Below, piece after piece: positions 53,870 to 62,161 of a stretch of 64,000 bases of DNA. Position numbers and translations under genes: made by a program. Numbering within the stretch: position 1 is the first letter of the stretch; the number at the start of each line of letters is the position of its first letter. The notes beneath the pieces were generated by a model. That model was not told the DNA's origin, did no database searches, and saw only the letters and a list, made by a program, of their open reading frames with translations. Origin of the DNA: Paraburkholderia sp. BCC1884 (GTDB lineage Bacteria > Pseudomonadota > Gammaproteobacteria > Burkholderiales > Burkholderiaceae); the NCBI RefSeq assembly GCF_900996225.1, contig NZ_CAAJGL010000134.1:186001-250000 (forward strand), written 5' to 3'.

Positions 53870-54799
53870 TTAATGGTTCAGCTTGCCGAGCAGCAGGTAT
53901 TCCATCAAAGCCTTTTGCACGTGCAGACGGTTTTCCGCCTCGTCCCACACGACGCTCTGCGGGCCGTCGATCACTTCCGCGCTGACTTCTTCGCCGCGGT
54001 GGGCGGGCAGGCAGTGCATGAAGAGCGCGTCCGGATTGGCGAGCGCCATCATCTCGGCGTCGACGCACCAGTCGGCGAAGGCTTTCTTGCGCGCTTCGTT
54101 CTCGGCCTCGAAGCCCATGCTGGTCCAGACGTCGGTGGTGACCAGATCGGCGCCCGTGCAGGCTTCGTTCGGGTTGTCGAATTCTTCGTAGAACGGGGCG
54201 CTGTCGGCGGCGACCATCGCGTGGTCGAGCTTGTAGCCCGGCGGCGTGGACAGGCGCAACTTGAAGCCGAGAATCTGTGCCGCTTCGATCCACGTGTACA
54301 GCATGTTATTGGCGTCGCCGACCCACGCGACCGTCTTGCCGCGAATCGGACCGCGATGCTCGAAGAACGTGAAGATGTCGGCCAGCACCTGGCAGGGGTG
54401 GTACTCGTTGGTCAACCCATTGATCACCGGCACACGCGAGTTTTCGGCGAAACGCTCGAGAATGTCCTGGCCGAACGTGCGGATCATGATGATGTCGACC
54501 ATGCGCGAGATCACTTGCGCAGCGTCTTCGATCGGTTCACCACGGCCCAGTTGCGTGTCGCGCGTGCTCATGAAGACGGCGTGGCCGCCGAGCTGGAAAA
54601 TTCCGGCTTCGAACGACAGACGCGTGCGCGTCGAATTTTTTTCGAAGATCATCGCCAGCGTGCGATCGTGCAGCGGGTGATAGGTCTCGTAGTTCTTGAA
54701 TTTGCGTTTCAGAATGCGCGCACGTTCCAGCACGTACTCGTAGTCTTCCAGCGAGAAATCTTTGAACTGCAGGTAGTGGCGAATTTTCTTGGCGGTCAT
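53870..54799 (-). CDS. argF: Ornithine carbamoyltransferase
   Basis: A 309-residue enzyme making citrulline from ornithine and carbamoyl phosphate. The carbamoyl-phosphate motif FEKNSTRTRLSFE, the HPCQVLAD motif and the ornithine-site FMHCLPAHRGEEV are all present. It starts MTAKKIRHYLQFKDFS. It probably shares control with argG downstream. Confidence 0.96.
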   Translation of the reverse strand: MTAKKIRHYLQFKDFSLEDYEYVLERARILKRKFKNYETYHPLHDRTLAMIFEKNSTRTRLSFEAGIFQLGGHAVFMSTRDTQLGRGEPIEDAAQVISRMVDIIMIRTFGQDILERFAENSRVPVINGLTNEYHPCQVLADIFTFFEHRGPIRGKTVAWVGDANNMLYTWIEAAQILGFKLRLSTPPGYKLDHAMVAADSAPFYEEFDNPNEACTGADLVTTDVWTSMGFEAENEARKKAFADWCVDAEMMALANPDALFMHCLPAHRGEEVSAEVIDGPQSVVWDEAENRLHVQKALMEYLLLGKLNH

Positions 54800-55231
54800 G
54801 AAACAAATACGGCGGTCTCACCCGGCAGGATTGCCGGACGGCGCCGCCGTCGTTTGTGGTAACTCAATGCAGCATAAAGGATTTCGCCTCGTTTGACGAG
54901 TCGGCTAAAAGGCCGGGAAAGCTGCTTGAAAGCGTCGTGCAAGCGTCTGTGAGGGCTTGTGTGCGCTGCGGAAAAAGGTCCGCTGCGCTATAATCTACCG
55001 GTTATCCCAAAGCCCAGCAGGCCGGTATTTCGCCTGCGGGACACGGCTCGCGCGGTCGGAAAGCCTGCTCGCGGTTCGCCGTCATGACAAGCGCCAAGGC
55101 GGCTTAGCCAGCCCTTCGCGGTTTCTGGTGGCGCGGCTCGCCAACGCGGCGAGTACGGCGGTTCAGGCATGAAGACCACTTGCCGTCCGCTTTGCCGTCA
55201 TTCCGCTGGGCAGTCACACAGGTATTCCTAC
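54800..55231. other. Intergenic region between argF and the DUF3579 gene
   Basis: This 432-base divergent region has no supported gene. It has a consensus TATAAT at 54989-54994 on the plus strand, probably the promoter of the DUF3579 gene, giving a leader of about 230 bases. A perfect 5-3-5 inverted repeat (54888-54900) lies on the argF side. Confidence 0.5.
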
Positions 55232-55576
55232 ATGGCCGAAGAAGCTCCAACCGAATTTTTCATTCAGGGCATCACGTCGAAGGGAAAGCGATTCCGGCCG
55301 AGCGACTGGTCGGAGCGGCTCGCAGGCGTGATGGCATGTTTCGGTCCCGGGTCGAAGAAGGGGCCGAACGCCTATATGCAGTACTCGGTGTATGTCCGAC
55401 CGACCATGATCGGCGACCTCAAGTGTGTGATTCTCGATTCGCGTTTGCGTGACATCGAACCGATGGCCTTCGACTTCGTGCTCAACTTCGCGAAAGACAA
55501 CGACCTCGTCGTGACCGAGGCGTGTGAGTTGCAACTCGAGCACGCTACGCCGATAGCCAAGCGGCACGTGATTTAG
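55232..55576 (+). CDS. DUF3579 family protein
   Basis: A 114-residue protein of a family common in beta-proteobacteria: EFFIQGITSKGKRFRPSDWSERLAG, YSVYVRPTMIGDLKCVILD and RDIEPMAFDFVLNFAKDNDL. Its function is not known. Position next to argF is typical in this order. I use the ATG at 55232; an upstream ATG at 55169 would add 21 atypical residues. Confidence 0.87.
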   Translation: MAEEAPTEFFIQGITSKGKRFRPSDWSERLAGVMACFGPGSKKGPNAYMQYSVYVRPTMIGDLKCVILDSRLRDIEPMAFDFVLNFAKDNDLVVTEACELQLEHATPIAKRHVI

Positions 55577-55607
55577 GCCTGATCGGGGAAACCGGATCGG
55601 CAAAAGC

Positions 55608-55634
55608 AAAAACCCGCGTGTAGCGGGTTTTTTT
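55608..55634 (+). terminator. Intrinsic terminator after the DUF3579 gene
   Basis: AAAAACCCGC and GCGGGTTTTT enclose GTGTA and a T-tract continues. It lies 32 bases after the stop. Confidence 0.92.
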
Positions 55635-55679
55635 GTGTCCGGCGCGGTGAGTTTCAACGCAACCTGCCTGGCCCCAAGC

Positions 55680-55752
55680 AAAAAAGCCCACCGAGGCGGG
55701 CTTTTCTGTGCAGCGGAAACAGGAGGTAGCCCACCGAAGCGGGCTGACCGGA
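55680..55752 (-). terminator. Two similar hairpins downstream of rpsT
   Basis: Two hairpins share the core AGCCCACCGA(A/G)GCGGGCT, at 55685-55702 and about 55729-55746. The outer one has an A-tract that becomes a T-tract on the minus strand, so it is the main rpsT terminator; the inner one touches the end of the gene. The duplication suggests a tandem back-up terminator. Confidence 0.75.
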
Positions 55753-55753
55753 A

Positions 55754-56032
55754 TTACTGCGCTGCGGACGCTTGCAGACCCTTGATGGCTGCAGCGAGAC
55801 GGCTCTTATGGCGAGCAGCCTTGTTCTTGTGAACGATTTTCTTGTCGGCGATGATGTCGATGGTCTTCGACGATGCCGAGAAGATTTCTGCGGCCTTAGC
55901 CTTGTCGCCGGCGTCGATCGCCTTGCGGACAGCCTTGATAGCCGTGCGGAACTTCGAGCGCAGTGCCGAGTTGTGCGAGTTAGCTTTGGCGGCCTGGCGG
56001 GCGCGCTTGCGTGCTTGTGCGGTATTAGCCAT
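55754..56032 (-). CDS. rpsT: 30S ribosomal protein S20
   Basis: A 92-residue basic protein: MANTAQARKRARQAAKANSHN, SALRSKFRTAIKAVRKAI and KNKAARHKSRL are typical of S20. It binds 16S rRNA early in assembly. AAGGAACCGTC precedes the ATG. A promoter 231 bases upstream implies a long leader, a place for the known autogenous control of this gene. Confidence 0.97.
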   Translation of the reverse strand: MANTAQARKRARQAAKANSHNSALRSKFRTAIKAVRKAIDAGDKAKAAEIFSASSKTIDIIADKKIVHKNKAARHKSRLAAAIKGLQASAAQ

Positions 56033-56262
56033 GACGGTTCCTTATCCTGTTCCTGTTTCCAGTACCCGACCTTCAAGTGGTGAGGTGCTGCTTTTAGATC
56101 GAACTCTTGGAAGCGATTGCCCAAGAGCGCAAAAAGTGTCGAAAAAATCGATCGAACTACGCGAAGGCGGGCTTGAGTTTTCGGGGTATTCGAGGGTTTT
56201 GGCGGCGGGCATGGTGCCTGCCTGATCCCCGTCCGAAAATTGAGCGAGCTTCGAAACCGGCG

Positions 56263-56292
56263 ATTATAGCAACAAAATCAGGCACGTGGCAA
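56263..56292 (-). promoter_or_regulatory. Candidate sigma-70 promoter of rpsT
   Basis: On the minus strand TTGCCA (56292-56287) and TATAAT (56268-56263) are separated by 18 bases. This is the best hexamer pair seen in the window and it points to rpsT. Confidence 0.7.
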
Positions 56293-56494
56293 CGGGAATG
56301 CGCTTTTGCGGCGTGAAGCCCCGCCGTGTAAAGTCTGGCGCGGGGCCCGGCACGCGGCTGGCGAGAAGGCGGCGGAGCGGCTCAACCCGCCGACAATCCA
56401 CAAAAAACACGCCAATCGACCGGGTCGAGCGAACGTCTTGCCGGTAAATCGGTCGGATTCGCGTTCAGGCTCGTCGTCCGCACTTGCGGCACCC

Positions 56495-56500
56495 TATAAT
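56495..56500 (+). promoter_or_regulatory. Candidate -10 box of murJ
   Basis: TATAAT ends nine bases before the murJ ATG. Transcription would start within about three bases of the start codon, so the message would be leaderless or nearly so. No clear -35 is present. Confidence 0.45.
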
Positions 56501-56509
56501 AAGCGCCCC

Positions 56510-58060
56510 ATGAATCTATTCCGAGCCCTGCTGACGGTCAGCGGCTTCACGCTGCTGTCGCGCGTGACCGGACTGGCCCGCGAAACGCTGATCGCTCGTG
56601 CGTTCGGTGCCAGTCAATTCACTGACGCGTTCTACGTCGCCTTCCGTATCCCGAACCTGCTGCGGCGTATCTCCGCCGAGGGCGCGTTTTCGCAAGCTTT
56701 CGTGCCGATCCTCGCCGAGTTCAAGAACCAGCAGGGTCACGACGCCACCAAGGCGCTGGTCGATGCCACCTCGACGGTGCTCGCCTGGGCGCTGGCGGTC
56801 CTCTCGCTGCTCGGCGTGGTGTTCGCCTCGGGCGTGGTGTTCATCGTCGCGTCGGGGCTGGCGCATGAGGGCCAGGCCTACACGCTCGCCGTCACGATGA
56901 CGCGCATCATGTTCCCGTACATCATTTTCATTTCGCTGACGTCGCTCGCGTCCGGCGTGCTGAATACGTACAAGAACTTTTCGTTGCCAGCCTTTGCGCC
57001 GGTTCTGCTGAATGTCGCGTTCATCGTCGCGGCCGTGTTCGTCGCGCCGCGCATGCACACGCCGGTCTACGCACTCGCGTGGGCGGTGATCGCCGGCGGG
57101 GTGCTGCAGTTCATCGTGCAACTGCCGGGGCTGAAGAAGATCGACATGATCCCGCGCATCGGCCTGAATCCGGTGAAGGCGCTCGCGCATCGCGGCGTCA
57201 AGCGGGTGCTGTCGAAGATGGTGCCCGCCATGTTCGCGGTCTCGGTCGCGCAGATCAGCCTGATCATCAACACGAATATTGCCTCGCGTATCGGCCCGGG
57301 CGCCGTCTCGTGGATCAACTACGCCGACCGGCTGATGGAGTTTCCGACCGCGCTGCTGGGCGTCGCGCTCGGCACGATCCTGTTGCCGAGCCTCTCGAAG
57401 GCGCACGTCGACGCCGATCCGCACGAGTATTCGTCGTTGCTCGACTGGGGTTTGCGCGTCACCTTCCTGCTGGCCGCGCCGAGCGCCGTGGCGCTGTTTT
57501 TCTTCGCCGAACCGCTGACCGCCGTGCTGTTCCATTACGGCAAGTTCGACGGCAACTCGGTCGTGATGGTGAGCCGCGCGCTGTCGGCGTACGGCGTCGG
57601 CCTCATCGGCCTGATTCTCATCAAGATTCTCGCGCCCGGCTTCTACGCGAAGCAGGACATCAAGACGCCGGTGAAGATCGGCATCGGCGTGCTGATCGTC
57701 ACGCAATTGAGCAACTACGTGTTCGTGCCGATCTTCGCGCACGCGGGCCTGACGCTCAGCGTCGGCCTCGGTGCTTGCGTGAACGCACTGTTCCTGTTCC
57801 TTGGCTTGCGCAAACGCGGCATCTATATGCCCTCGAGCGGCTGGCTCAAATTCTTCGTGCAATTGCTCGGCGCGTGCCTCGTGCTGGCCGGCGCGATGCA
57901 TTGGCTCGCCATCAGCTTCGACTGGATTGCCATGCATGACCGGCCGGTCGACCGCATGGCATTGCTGGCTGCGTGCCTCGTTCTGTTCGCCGCGCTATAT
58001 TTCGGTATGCTTTGGCTGATGGGCTTCAAGTACGCGTATTTCAAAAGGCGAGTGAAGTGA
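56510..58060 (+). CDS. murJ: Lipid II flippase MurJ
   Basis: A 516-residue membrane protein with about 14 helices of the MVF/MOP family. It begins MNLFRALLTVSGFTLLSRVTGLARE and contains FRIPNLLRRISAEGAFSQAFVP and YADRLMEFPTALLGVALGTILLP. It moves lipid-linked peptidoglycan precursor across the inner membrane and is essential. The start at 56510 is fixed by the family N-terminus. A Sir B1-type gene follows at once. Confidence 0.95.
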   Translation: MNLFRALLTVSGFTLLSRVTGLARETLIARAFGASQFTDAFYVAFRIPNLLRRISAEGAFSQAFVPILAEFKNQQGHDATKALVDATSTVLAWALAVLSLLGVVFASGVVFIVASGLAHEGQAYTLAVTMTRIMFPYIIFISLTSLASGVLNTYKNFSLPAFAPVLLNVAFIVAAVFVAPRMHTPVYALAWAVIAGGVLQFIVQLPGLKKIDMIPRIGLNPVKALAHRGVKRVLSKMVPAMFAVSVAQISLIINTNIASRIGPGAVSWINYADRLMEFPTALLGVALGTILLPSLSKAHVDADPHEYSSLLDWGLRVTFLLAAPSAVALFFFAEPLTAVLFHYGKFDGNSVVMVSRALSAYGVGLIGLILIKILAPGFYAKQDIKTPVKIGIGVLIVTQLSNYVFVPIFAHAGLTLSVGLGACVNALFLFLGLRKRGIYMPSSGWLKFFVQLLGACLVLAGAMHWLAISFDWIAMHDRPVDRMALLAACLVLFAALYFGMLWLMGFKYAYFKRRVK

Positions 58061-58065
58061 TCACG

Positions 58066-58908
58066 ATGACGCGAGTTCTCGACTATTTCAGCACGCTGGT
58101 CGCGGAAGACGACAGCCTGCCGCTGACCGAGGCGGCGCTCTCGCTCGCGCAGGACGCCTATCCCGATCTCGATCTGCAAGGCACTCTGGCCGAGATCGAT
58201 GAACTGGTGGTGCGTCTGCAGCGCCGCATGCCGGACGACGCCGACATCCGCCAGAAGGTCGGCATTCTCAACCGGTTCTTCTTCCGCGAATTGGGTTTCG
58301 CCAGCAATCTCAACGATTATTACGACCCCGACAACAGTCATCTGAACGCGGTACTCAAGCGTCGCCGCGGCGTTCCGATTTCGTTGGCGGTGCTGTATCT
58401 GGAGATGGCCGAGCAGATCGGCGTGCCGGCGCGCGGCGTGTCGTTTCCCGGGCATTTTCTGCTGCGCGTGACCACGCCCGACGGCGACGTGATGCTCGAT
58501 CCGACCAGCGGACATTCGCTCTCCGAATCGGAGATGGTCGAGATGCTGGAGCCGTATGTGGCGTCGGCGGGCGAGTCGGTGAGCCGGGCGTTGCGCATGC
58601 TGCTGCAGCCGGCTACGCGGCGCGAGATCATCGCCCGCATGCTGCGTAATCTGAAGTCCACGTATCTTCAGACGGAGCGTTGGCAGCGCCTGCTGGCGGT
58701 GCAGCAACGGCTCGTGATTCTGCTGCCGGGAAGTATCGAAGAAGTGCGCGATCGCGGCTTCGCGTATGCGCGACTCGACTATCTGCGGCCCGCGCTGGAA
58801 GACCTCGAGCACTATCTAGGCGACCGGCCCGACGCGGAGGACGCCACGGTAGTGGAATCGCAGTTGCACGAGTTGCGGCAACGCACGCAGCACGACGATC
58901 GCGACTGA
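58066..58908 (+). CDS. SirB1/transglutaminase-like protein with TPR end
   Basis: A 280-residue protein. The transglutaminase-like core has LNRFFFRELGFASNLNDYYD, LKRRRGVPISLAVLYLEMAEQIGVPARGVSFPGHFLLR and LDPTSGHSLSE; the C-terminal part is helical and TPR-like. The family member SirB1 is of unclear function. The GTG at 58057 is an alternative start. It lies immediately after murJ, so it is probably co-transcribed. Confidence 0.87.
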   Translation: MTRVLDYFSTLVAEDDSLPLTEAALSLAQDAYPDLDLQGTLAEIDELVVRLQRRMPDDADIRQKVGILNRFFFRELGFASNLNDYYDPDNSHLNAVLKRRRGVPISLAVLYLEMAEQIGVPARGVSFPGHFLLRVTTPDGDVMLDPTSGHSLSESEMVEMLEPYVASAGESVSRALRMLLQPATRREIIARMLRNLKSTYLQTERWQRLLAVQQRLVILLPGSIEEVRDRGFAYARLDYLRPALEDLEHYLGDRPDAEDATVVESQLHELRQRTQHDDRD

Positions 58909-58944
58909 GCGCTCAAGTCTCCCGCGTTATCGCTCAGATCAAAC

Positions 58945-58980
58945 AAAACGCCTGCACATGAATCATGTGCAGGCGTTTTT
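58945..58980. terminator. Bidirectional terminator between the SirB1-like and SDR genes
   Basis: AAAACGCCTGCACATG and its exact complement flank an AAT loop: a perfect 16-bp stem with A- and T-tracts on either side. Confidence 0.95.
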
Positions 58981-59020
58981 CTTTGGCGCGGCTGCATAAA
59001 GTAGTGCGCGACGGGCATGC

Positions 59021-59779
59021 TTACTTCGGCTGCATGCGGATCGCGCCGTCCAGACGAATCACTTCGCCGTTGAGCATCGGGTTGTCGAAAATCTGCTTCG
59101 CCAGCATCGCATATTCCACCGGCTTGCCCAGGCGCGAAGGGAACGGCACCATCGCGCCGAGGGCGTCCTGCACTTCCTGCGGCATGCCGAGCAGCATCGG
59201 TGTTTCGAAGATGCCCGGGGCGATCGTCATCACGCGAATCGCGTTGCGCGACAGGTCGCGTGCGATCGGCAGCGTCATGCCGACCACGCCGCCTTTGGAC
59301 GCCGCGTATGCCGCCTGGCCGATCTGGCCGTCGTAAGCTGCTACCGACGCCGTGTTGATAATCACGCCGCGCTCGCCATTCGCATTCGGCTCGTTCTTCG
59401 ACATGGCTGCGGCGGCGAGCCGGATCATGTTGAAGGTGCCGATGAGGTTGATCGAGATGGTGCGTGCGAATGCGTCTAGCGGATGCGGGCCGTCTTTGCC
59501 GACGGTCTTTACCGCTGGCGCGACGCCCGCGCAATTGACGAGGCCGCGCAACGTGCCGAGCTTCGTGGCAGCCTCGACGGCTTGCGTGGCGTCGTCTTCG
59601 CGACTCACGTCGCACTTGACGAAGACGCCGCCGAGTTCGTTGGCGAGCGCCTCGCCGGCATCCTGATTCAGATCGGCGAGCACCACCTTGCCGCCGTTCT
59701 CGACTAACAGGCGCGCCGTGGCAGCGCCGAGACCCGATGCACCGCCGGTGATCAGGAATACGTTGTCGCGAATCTCCAT
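59021..59779 (-). CDS. Short-chain dehydrogenase, 3-hydroxyacyl-CoA dehydrogenase type II-like
   Basis: A 252-residue SDR. NAD motif LITGGASGLGAATARL, acidic residue after strand 2 (LADLNQ), NCAG, and the catalytic Ser-Tyr-Lys in NTASVAAYDGQIGQAAYAASKGG. The sequence matches HSD17B10/type II 3-hydroxyacyl-CoA dehydrogenases, which act in fatty acid or branched-chain amino acid breakdown. AAGGAGAAGAC precedes the ATG at 59779. It stands alone. Confidence 0.88.
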   Translation of the reverse strand: MEIRDNVFLITGGASGLGAATARLLVENGGKVVLADLNQDAGEALANELGGVFVKCDVSREDDATQAVEAATKLGTLRGLVNCAGVAPAVKTVGKDGPHPLDAFARTISINLIGTFNMIRLAAAAMSKNEPNANGERGVIINTASVAAYDGQIGQAAYAASKGGVVGMTLPIARDLSRNAIRVMTIAPGIFETPMLLGMPQEVQDALGAMVPFPSRLGKPVEYAMLAKQIFDNPMLNGEVIRLDGAIRMQPK

Positions 59780-59985
59780 GTCTTCTCCTTTGCTACGGTT
59801 GTTCAGTTGTGTCGAGATCGAATATCTTTTCGATGGTCGATTGTAACGATTATGCTGCAGCGCGGAAAGCGAAGCAGGGTAGGCCACCCGATGCAGCGTC
59901 GAAGCCGTACGGATGGCTAATTAAAACCACTGCGCTACGCCTTGGAAGCGCGCGTGACATGGGCCGCTGAGCCCGCCAAAATGAA

Positions 59986-60013
59986 AAAAACCCGCCGGAC
60001 AGGGCGGGTTTTT
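59986..60013 (-). terminator. Intrinsic terminator after adk
   Basis: AAAAACCCGCC and GGCGGGTTTTT enclose a 6-base loop, 30 bases downstream of the adk stop. Confidence 0.9.
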
Positions 60014-60042
60014 CGCAGAACAAAACACAGAACGACGCGCGA

Positions 60043-60708
60043 TTACTTCAGCGCATCGAACGCGCGCGCGCGAATTTCGTCGACGCTGCCGAGGCCCGAA
60101 ATACGCCGATACTGCGGCGCTTTCAGCGGGGTTGAGGCGTCGCCGTCTTTCGCCCAGGTGTTGTAATAGGCGATCAGCGGCTTGGTTTGCGCTTCGTACA
60201 CTTCCAGACGCTTCTTGACCGTTTCTTCCTTGTCGTCGTCGCGCTGGATCAGCGGCTCGCCGGTCACGTCGTCCACGCCTTCCACCTTCGGCGGATTGAA
60301 CTTCACGTGGTACGTGCGGCCCGACGCGGCGTGCGAACGGCGACCGCTCATGCGCACGATGATCTCGTCGAACGGCACGTCGATTTCCAGCACGTAGTCG
60401 ATCGCGACGCCGGCCAGCTTCATCGCTTCGGCTTGCGGAATGGTGCGCGGAAAACCGTCGAACAGATAGCCGTTCGCGCAATCTGCCTGCTGCAGACGTT
60501 CTTTCACCAGATTGATGATCAGCTCGTCTGTCACCAGTTCGCCGGCATCCATGAAGCGCTTGGCTTCGATGCCGAGCGGCGTGCCTGCCTTGACGGCCGC
60601 GCGCAGCATGTCACCCGTGGAAATTTGCGGAATGCCGAACTTTTCCTTGATGAAGTTTGCCTGAGTGCCCTTACCCGCGCCGGGCGCACCCAAAAGGATC
60701 AAACGCAT
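60043..60708 (-). CDS. adk: Adenylate kinase
   Basis: A 221-residue enzyme interconverting ATP, ADP and AMP. P-loop LLGAPGAGKGTQANFI, NMP-site STGDMLRAAVKAGTPLG, GFPRTIPQAEAM and the long LID form are clear. The LID lacks the zinc cysteines of Gram-positive forms, as expected. It follows kdsB on the same strand. Confidence 0.97.
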   Translation of the reverse strand: MRLILLGAPGAGKGTQANFIKEKFGIPQISTGDMLRAAVKAGTPLGIEAKRFMDAGELVTDELIINLVKERLQQADCANGYLFDGFPRTIPQAEAMKLAGVAIDYVLEIDVPFDEIIVRMSGRRSHAASGRTYHVKFNPPKVEGVDDVTGEPLIQRDDDKEETVKKRLEVYEAQTKPLIAYYNTWAKDGDASTPLKAPQYRRISGLGSVDEIRARAFDALK

Positions 60709-60922
60709 GTGATATCTCCAGATCTATGTGAATTCTTTGATGACGCTGCAGCCTTCCCACGATTTGCCGAGGGCCCCGCGTCGGCTGCCATTCGCGGCTC
60801 GCGCTGCTCGTCGAACACGACGGCGCTGCAAGCTGCCAAACGGCGCGACCGGGAAAAACCCTGGCTCTCGCTGGTAGCGGGAGGCGCGCACAACCGTCCG
60901 ATTATGCCATGGGTTTTTACGC

Positions 60923-61720
60923 TCAAGACCCGAATAAAGCCTGTACCCGCGCGAGGTCGGCGGGGGTGTCGACACCTGGAAGCGGCGCATTATCCGTCAC
61001 GCGCACGGCGATCCGCTCGCCGTGCCACATCGCCCGCAATTGCTCGAGTGCCTCGACCTGTTCGATCGGCGAGATCGCCAGCGTGGGGTACGTGCGCAGG
61101 AATTGAGCGCGATAGGCGTACAGACCGATATGCCGGTAAACCACGGCGGGTGCGGGCGGCACAGGCATGGCCGCGACGTTCGGCCAGTGCGGCTGATAGG
61201 CGTCGCGAGCCCAGGGAATCGGCGCACGCGAGAAGTACAGCGCCACGCCGCGTGCGTCGAGTACGACCTTGACGACATTCGGATTGAAAATCTCGGCGGG
61301 ATCGGTGATCGGGTGAGCGGCGGTGGCGATCGCGCAGCCTTCGCTGGCCGCCAGGTGCGACGCAACGCCGCAGACGAGCGCCGGATCGATCAGCGGCTCA
61401 TCCCCCTGCACGTTGACCACGATGGTGTCGTCGCTCCAGCCGAAGTGCGCCGCGACTTCCGCGAGACGGTCGGTGCCCGACGGATGGTCGGCGCGCGTCA
61501 ACACGGCTTCGAAGCCATGGTCGCGGGCGGCGTCGAGCACGGATTGCGCGTCCGAGGCGATCAGCACCTGCTGCGCGCCGGATTCGCGGGCGCGTTCGGC
61601 GACCCGCACCACCATCGGTTTGCCGCCGATGTCGGCGAGCGGCTTGTTGGGCAGGCGCGTCGAAGCGAGGCGGGCCGGCACGACGGCGATGAACGGGGGA
61701 GTGGAGTTGGCTTGGGTCAT
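60923..61720 (-). CDS. kdsB: 3-deoxy-manno-octulosonate cytidylyltransferase
   Basis: A 265-residue enzyme making CMP-KDO for lipopolysaccharide. It shows VVPARLASTRLPNKPLADIGGKPM, RADHPSGTDRLAEVA, VNVQGDEPLIDP and HIGLYAYRAQFLRTY. It lies in the lpxK-Trm112-kdsB-adk order usual for this group. Confidence 0.96.
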   Translation of the reverse strand: MTQANSTPPFIAVVPARLASTRLPNKPLADIGGKPMVVRVAERARESGAQQVLIASDAQSVLDAARDHGFEAVLTRADHPSGTDRLAEVAAHFGWSDDTIVVNVQGDEPLIDPALVCGVASHLAASEGCAIATAAHPITDPAEIFNPNVVKVVLDARGVALYFSRAPIPWARDAYQPHWPNVAAMPVPPAPAVVYRHIGLYAYRAQFLRTYPTLAISPIEQVEALEQLRAMWHGERIAVRVTDNAPLPGVDTPADLARVQALFGS

Positions 61721-61957
61721 CGGGAGGGCGGACAGCGATGGAACCGAAGGAAAACGTCAGCGCGGGTAGCGCGGACGCAGACGGGAAAGACAACCGGGAC
61801 GCACAGCGAAGGCAAGGAACGCAGCATCGCCACGTTCGTCGTGTTCACGGTCGACGCGGTTCGCGGCAGATGTCGTTCGAAACCGGTGCGAACGGAAACG
61901 CGCACCGGTCGAGCGACGCACGCTGAATTCGCGCGTGCCCACTGCAGCCGGCCGTAT

Positions 61958-62161
61958 TCAGGCGACGGAGCCCGGATTCAGATCGACCGGCGTGCCTTCG
62001 ACCGTCTGACGCGCTTCGTCGACCAGCATCACGGGAATGCCGTCGCGGATCGGGTAGGCGAGCTTGTCCGCGTTGCAGATCAGCTCCTGCGCCGAACGGT
62101 CGTAGCTGAGCGGGCCCTTGCAGATCGGGCAGACGAGAATTTCAAGCAGGCGAGCGTCCAC
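61958..62161 (-). CDS. Trm112 family protein (YcaR-like)
   Basis: A 67-residue zinc-ribbon-like protein: VDARLLEILVCPICKGPLSYD, then ELICNADKLAYPIRDGIPVML. Bacterial members are small, of uncertain role, and regularly sit between lpxK and kdsB. I use the GTG at 62161, seven bases after GGAG; this overlaps the lpxK end by 20 bases. The ATG five codons upstream is the alternative. Confidence 0.88.
   Translation of the reverse strand: MDARLLEILVCPICKGPLSYDRSAQELICNADKLAYPIRDGIPVMLVDEARQTVEGTPVDLNPGSVA

Larger units (their letters stand above)
56033..56509. other. Divergent control region between rpsT and murJ
   Basis: This 477-base region carries the rpsT leader (56033 to about 56255), the rpsT promoter and the murJ promoter. 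No gene is supported in it. Confidence 0.6.

Noticed and set aside
52301..54862. An 853-codon plus-strand open frame covering argG, the gap and argF
   Set aside because: It is antisense to two complete, well-matched arginine genes. High GC makes stop codons rare in such frames; the translation is His/Arg/Asp-rich low complexity with no family resemblance.
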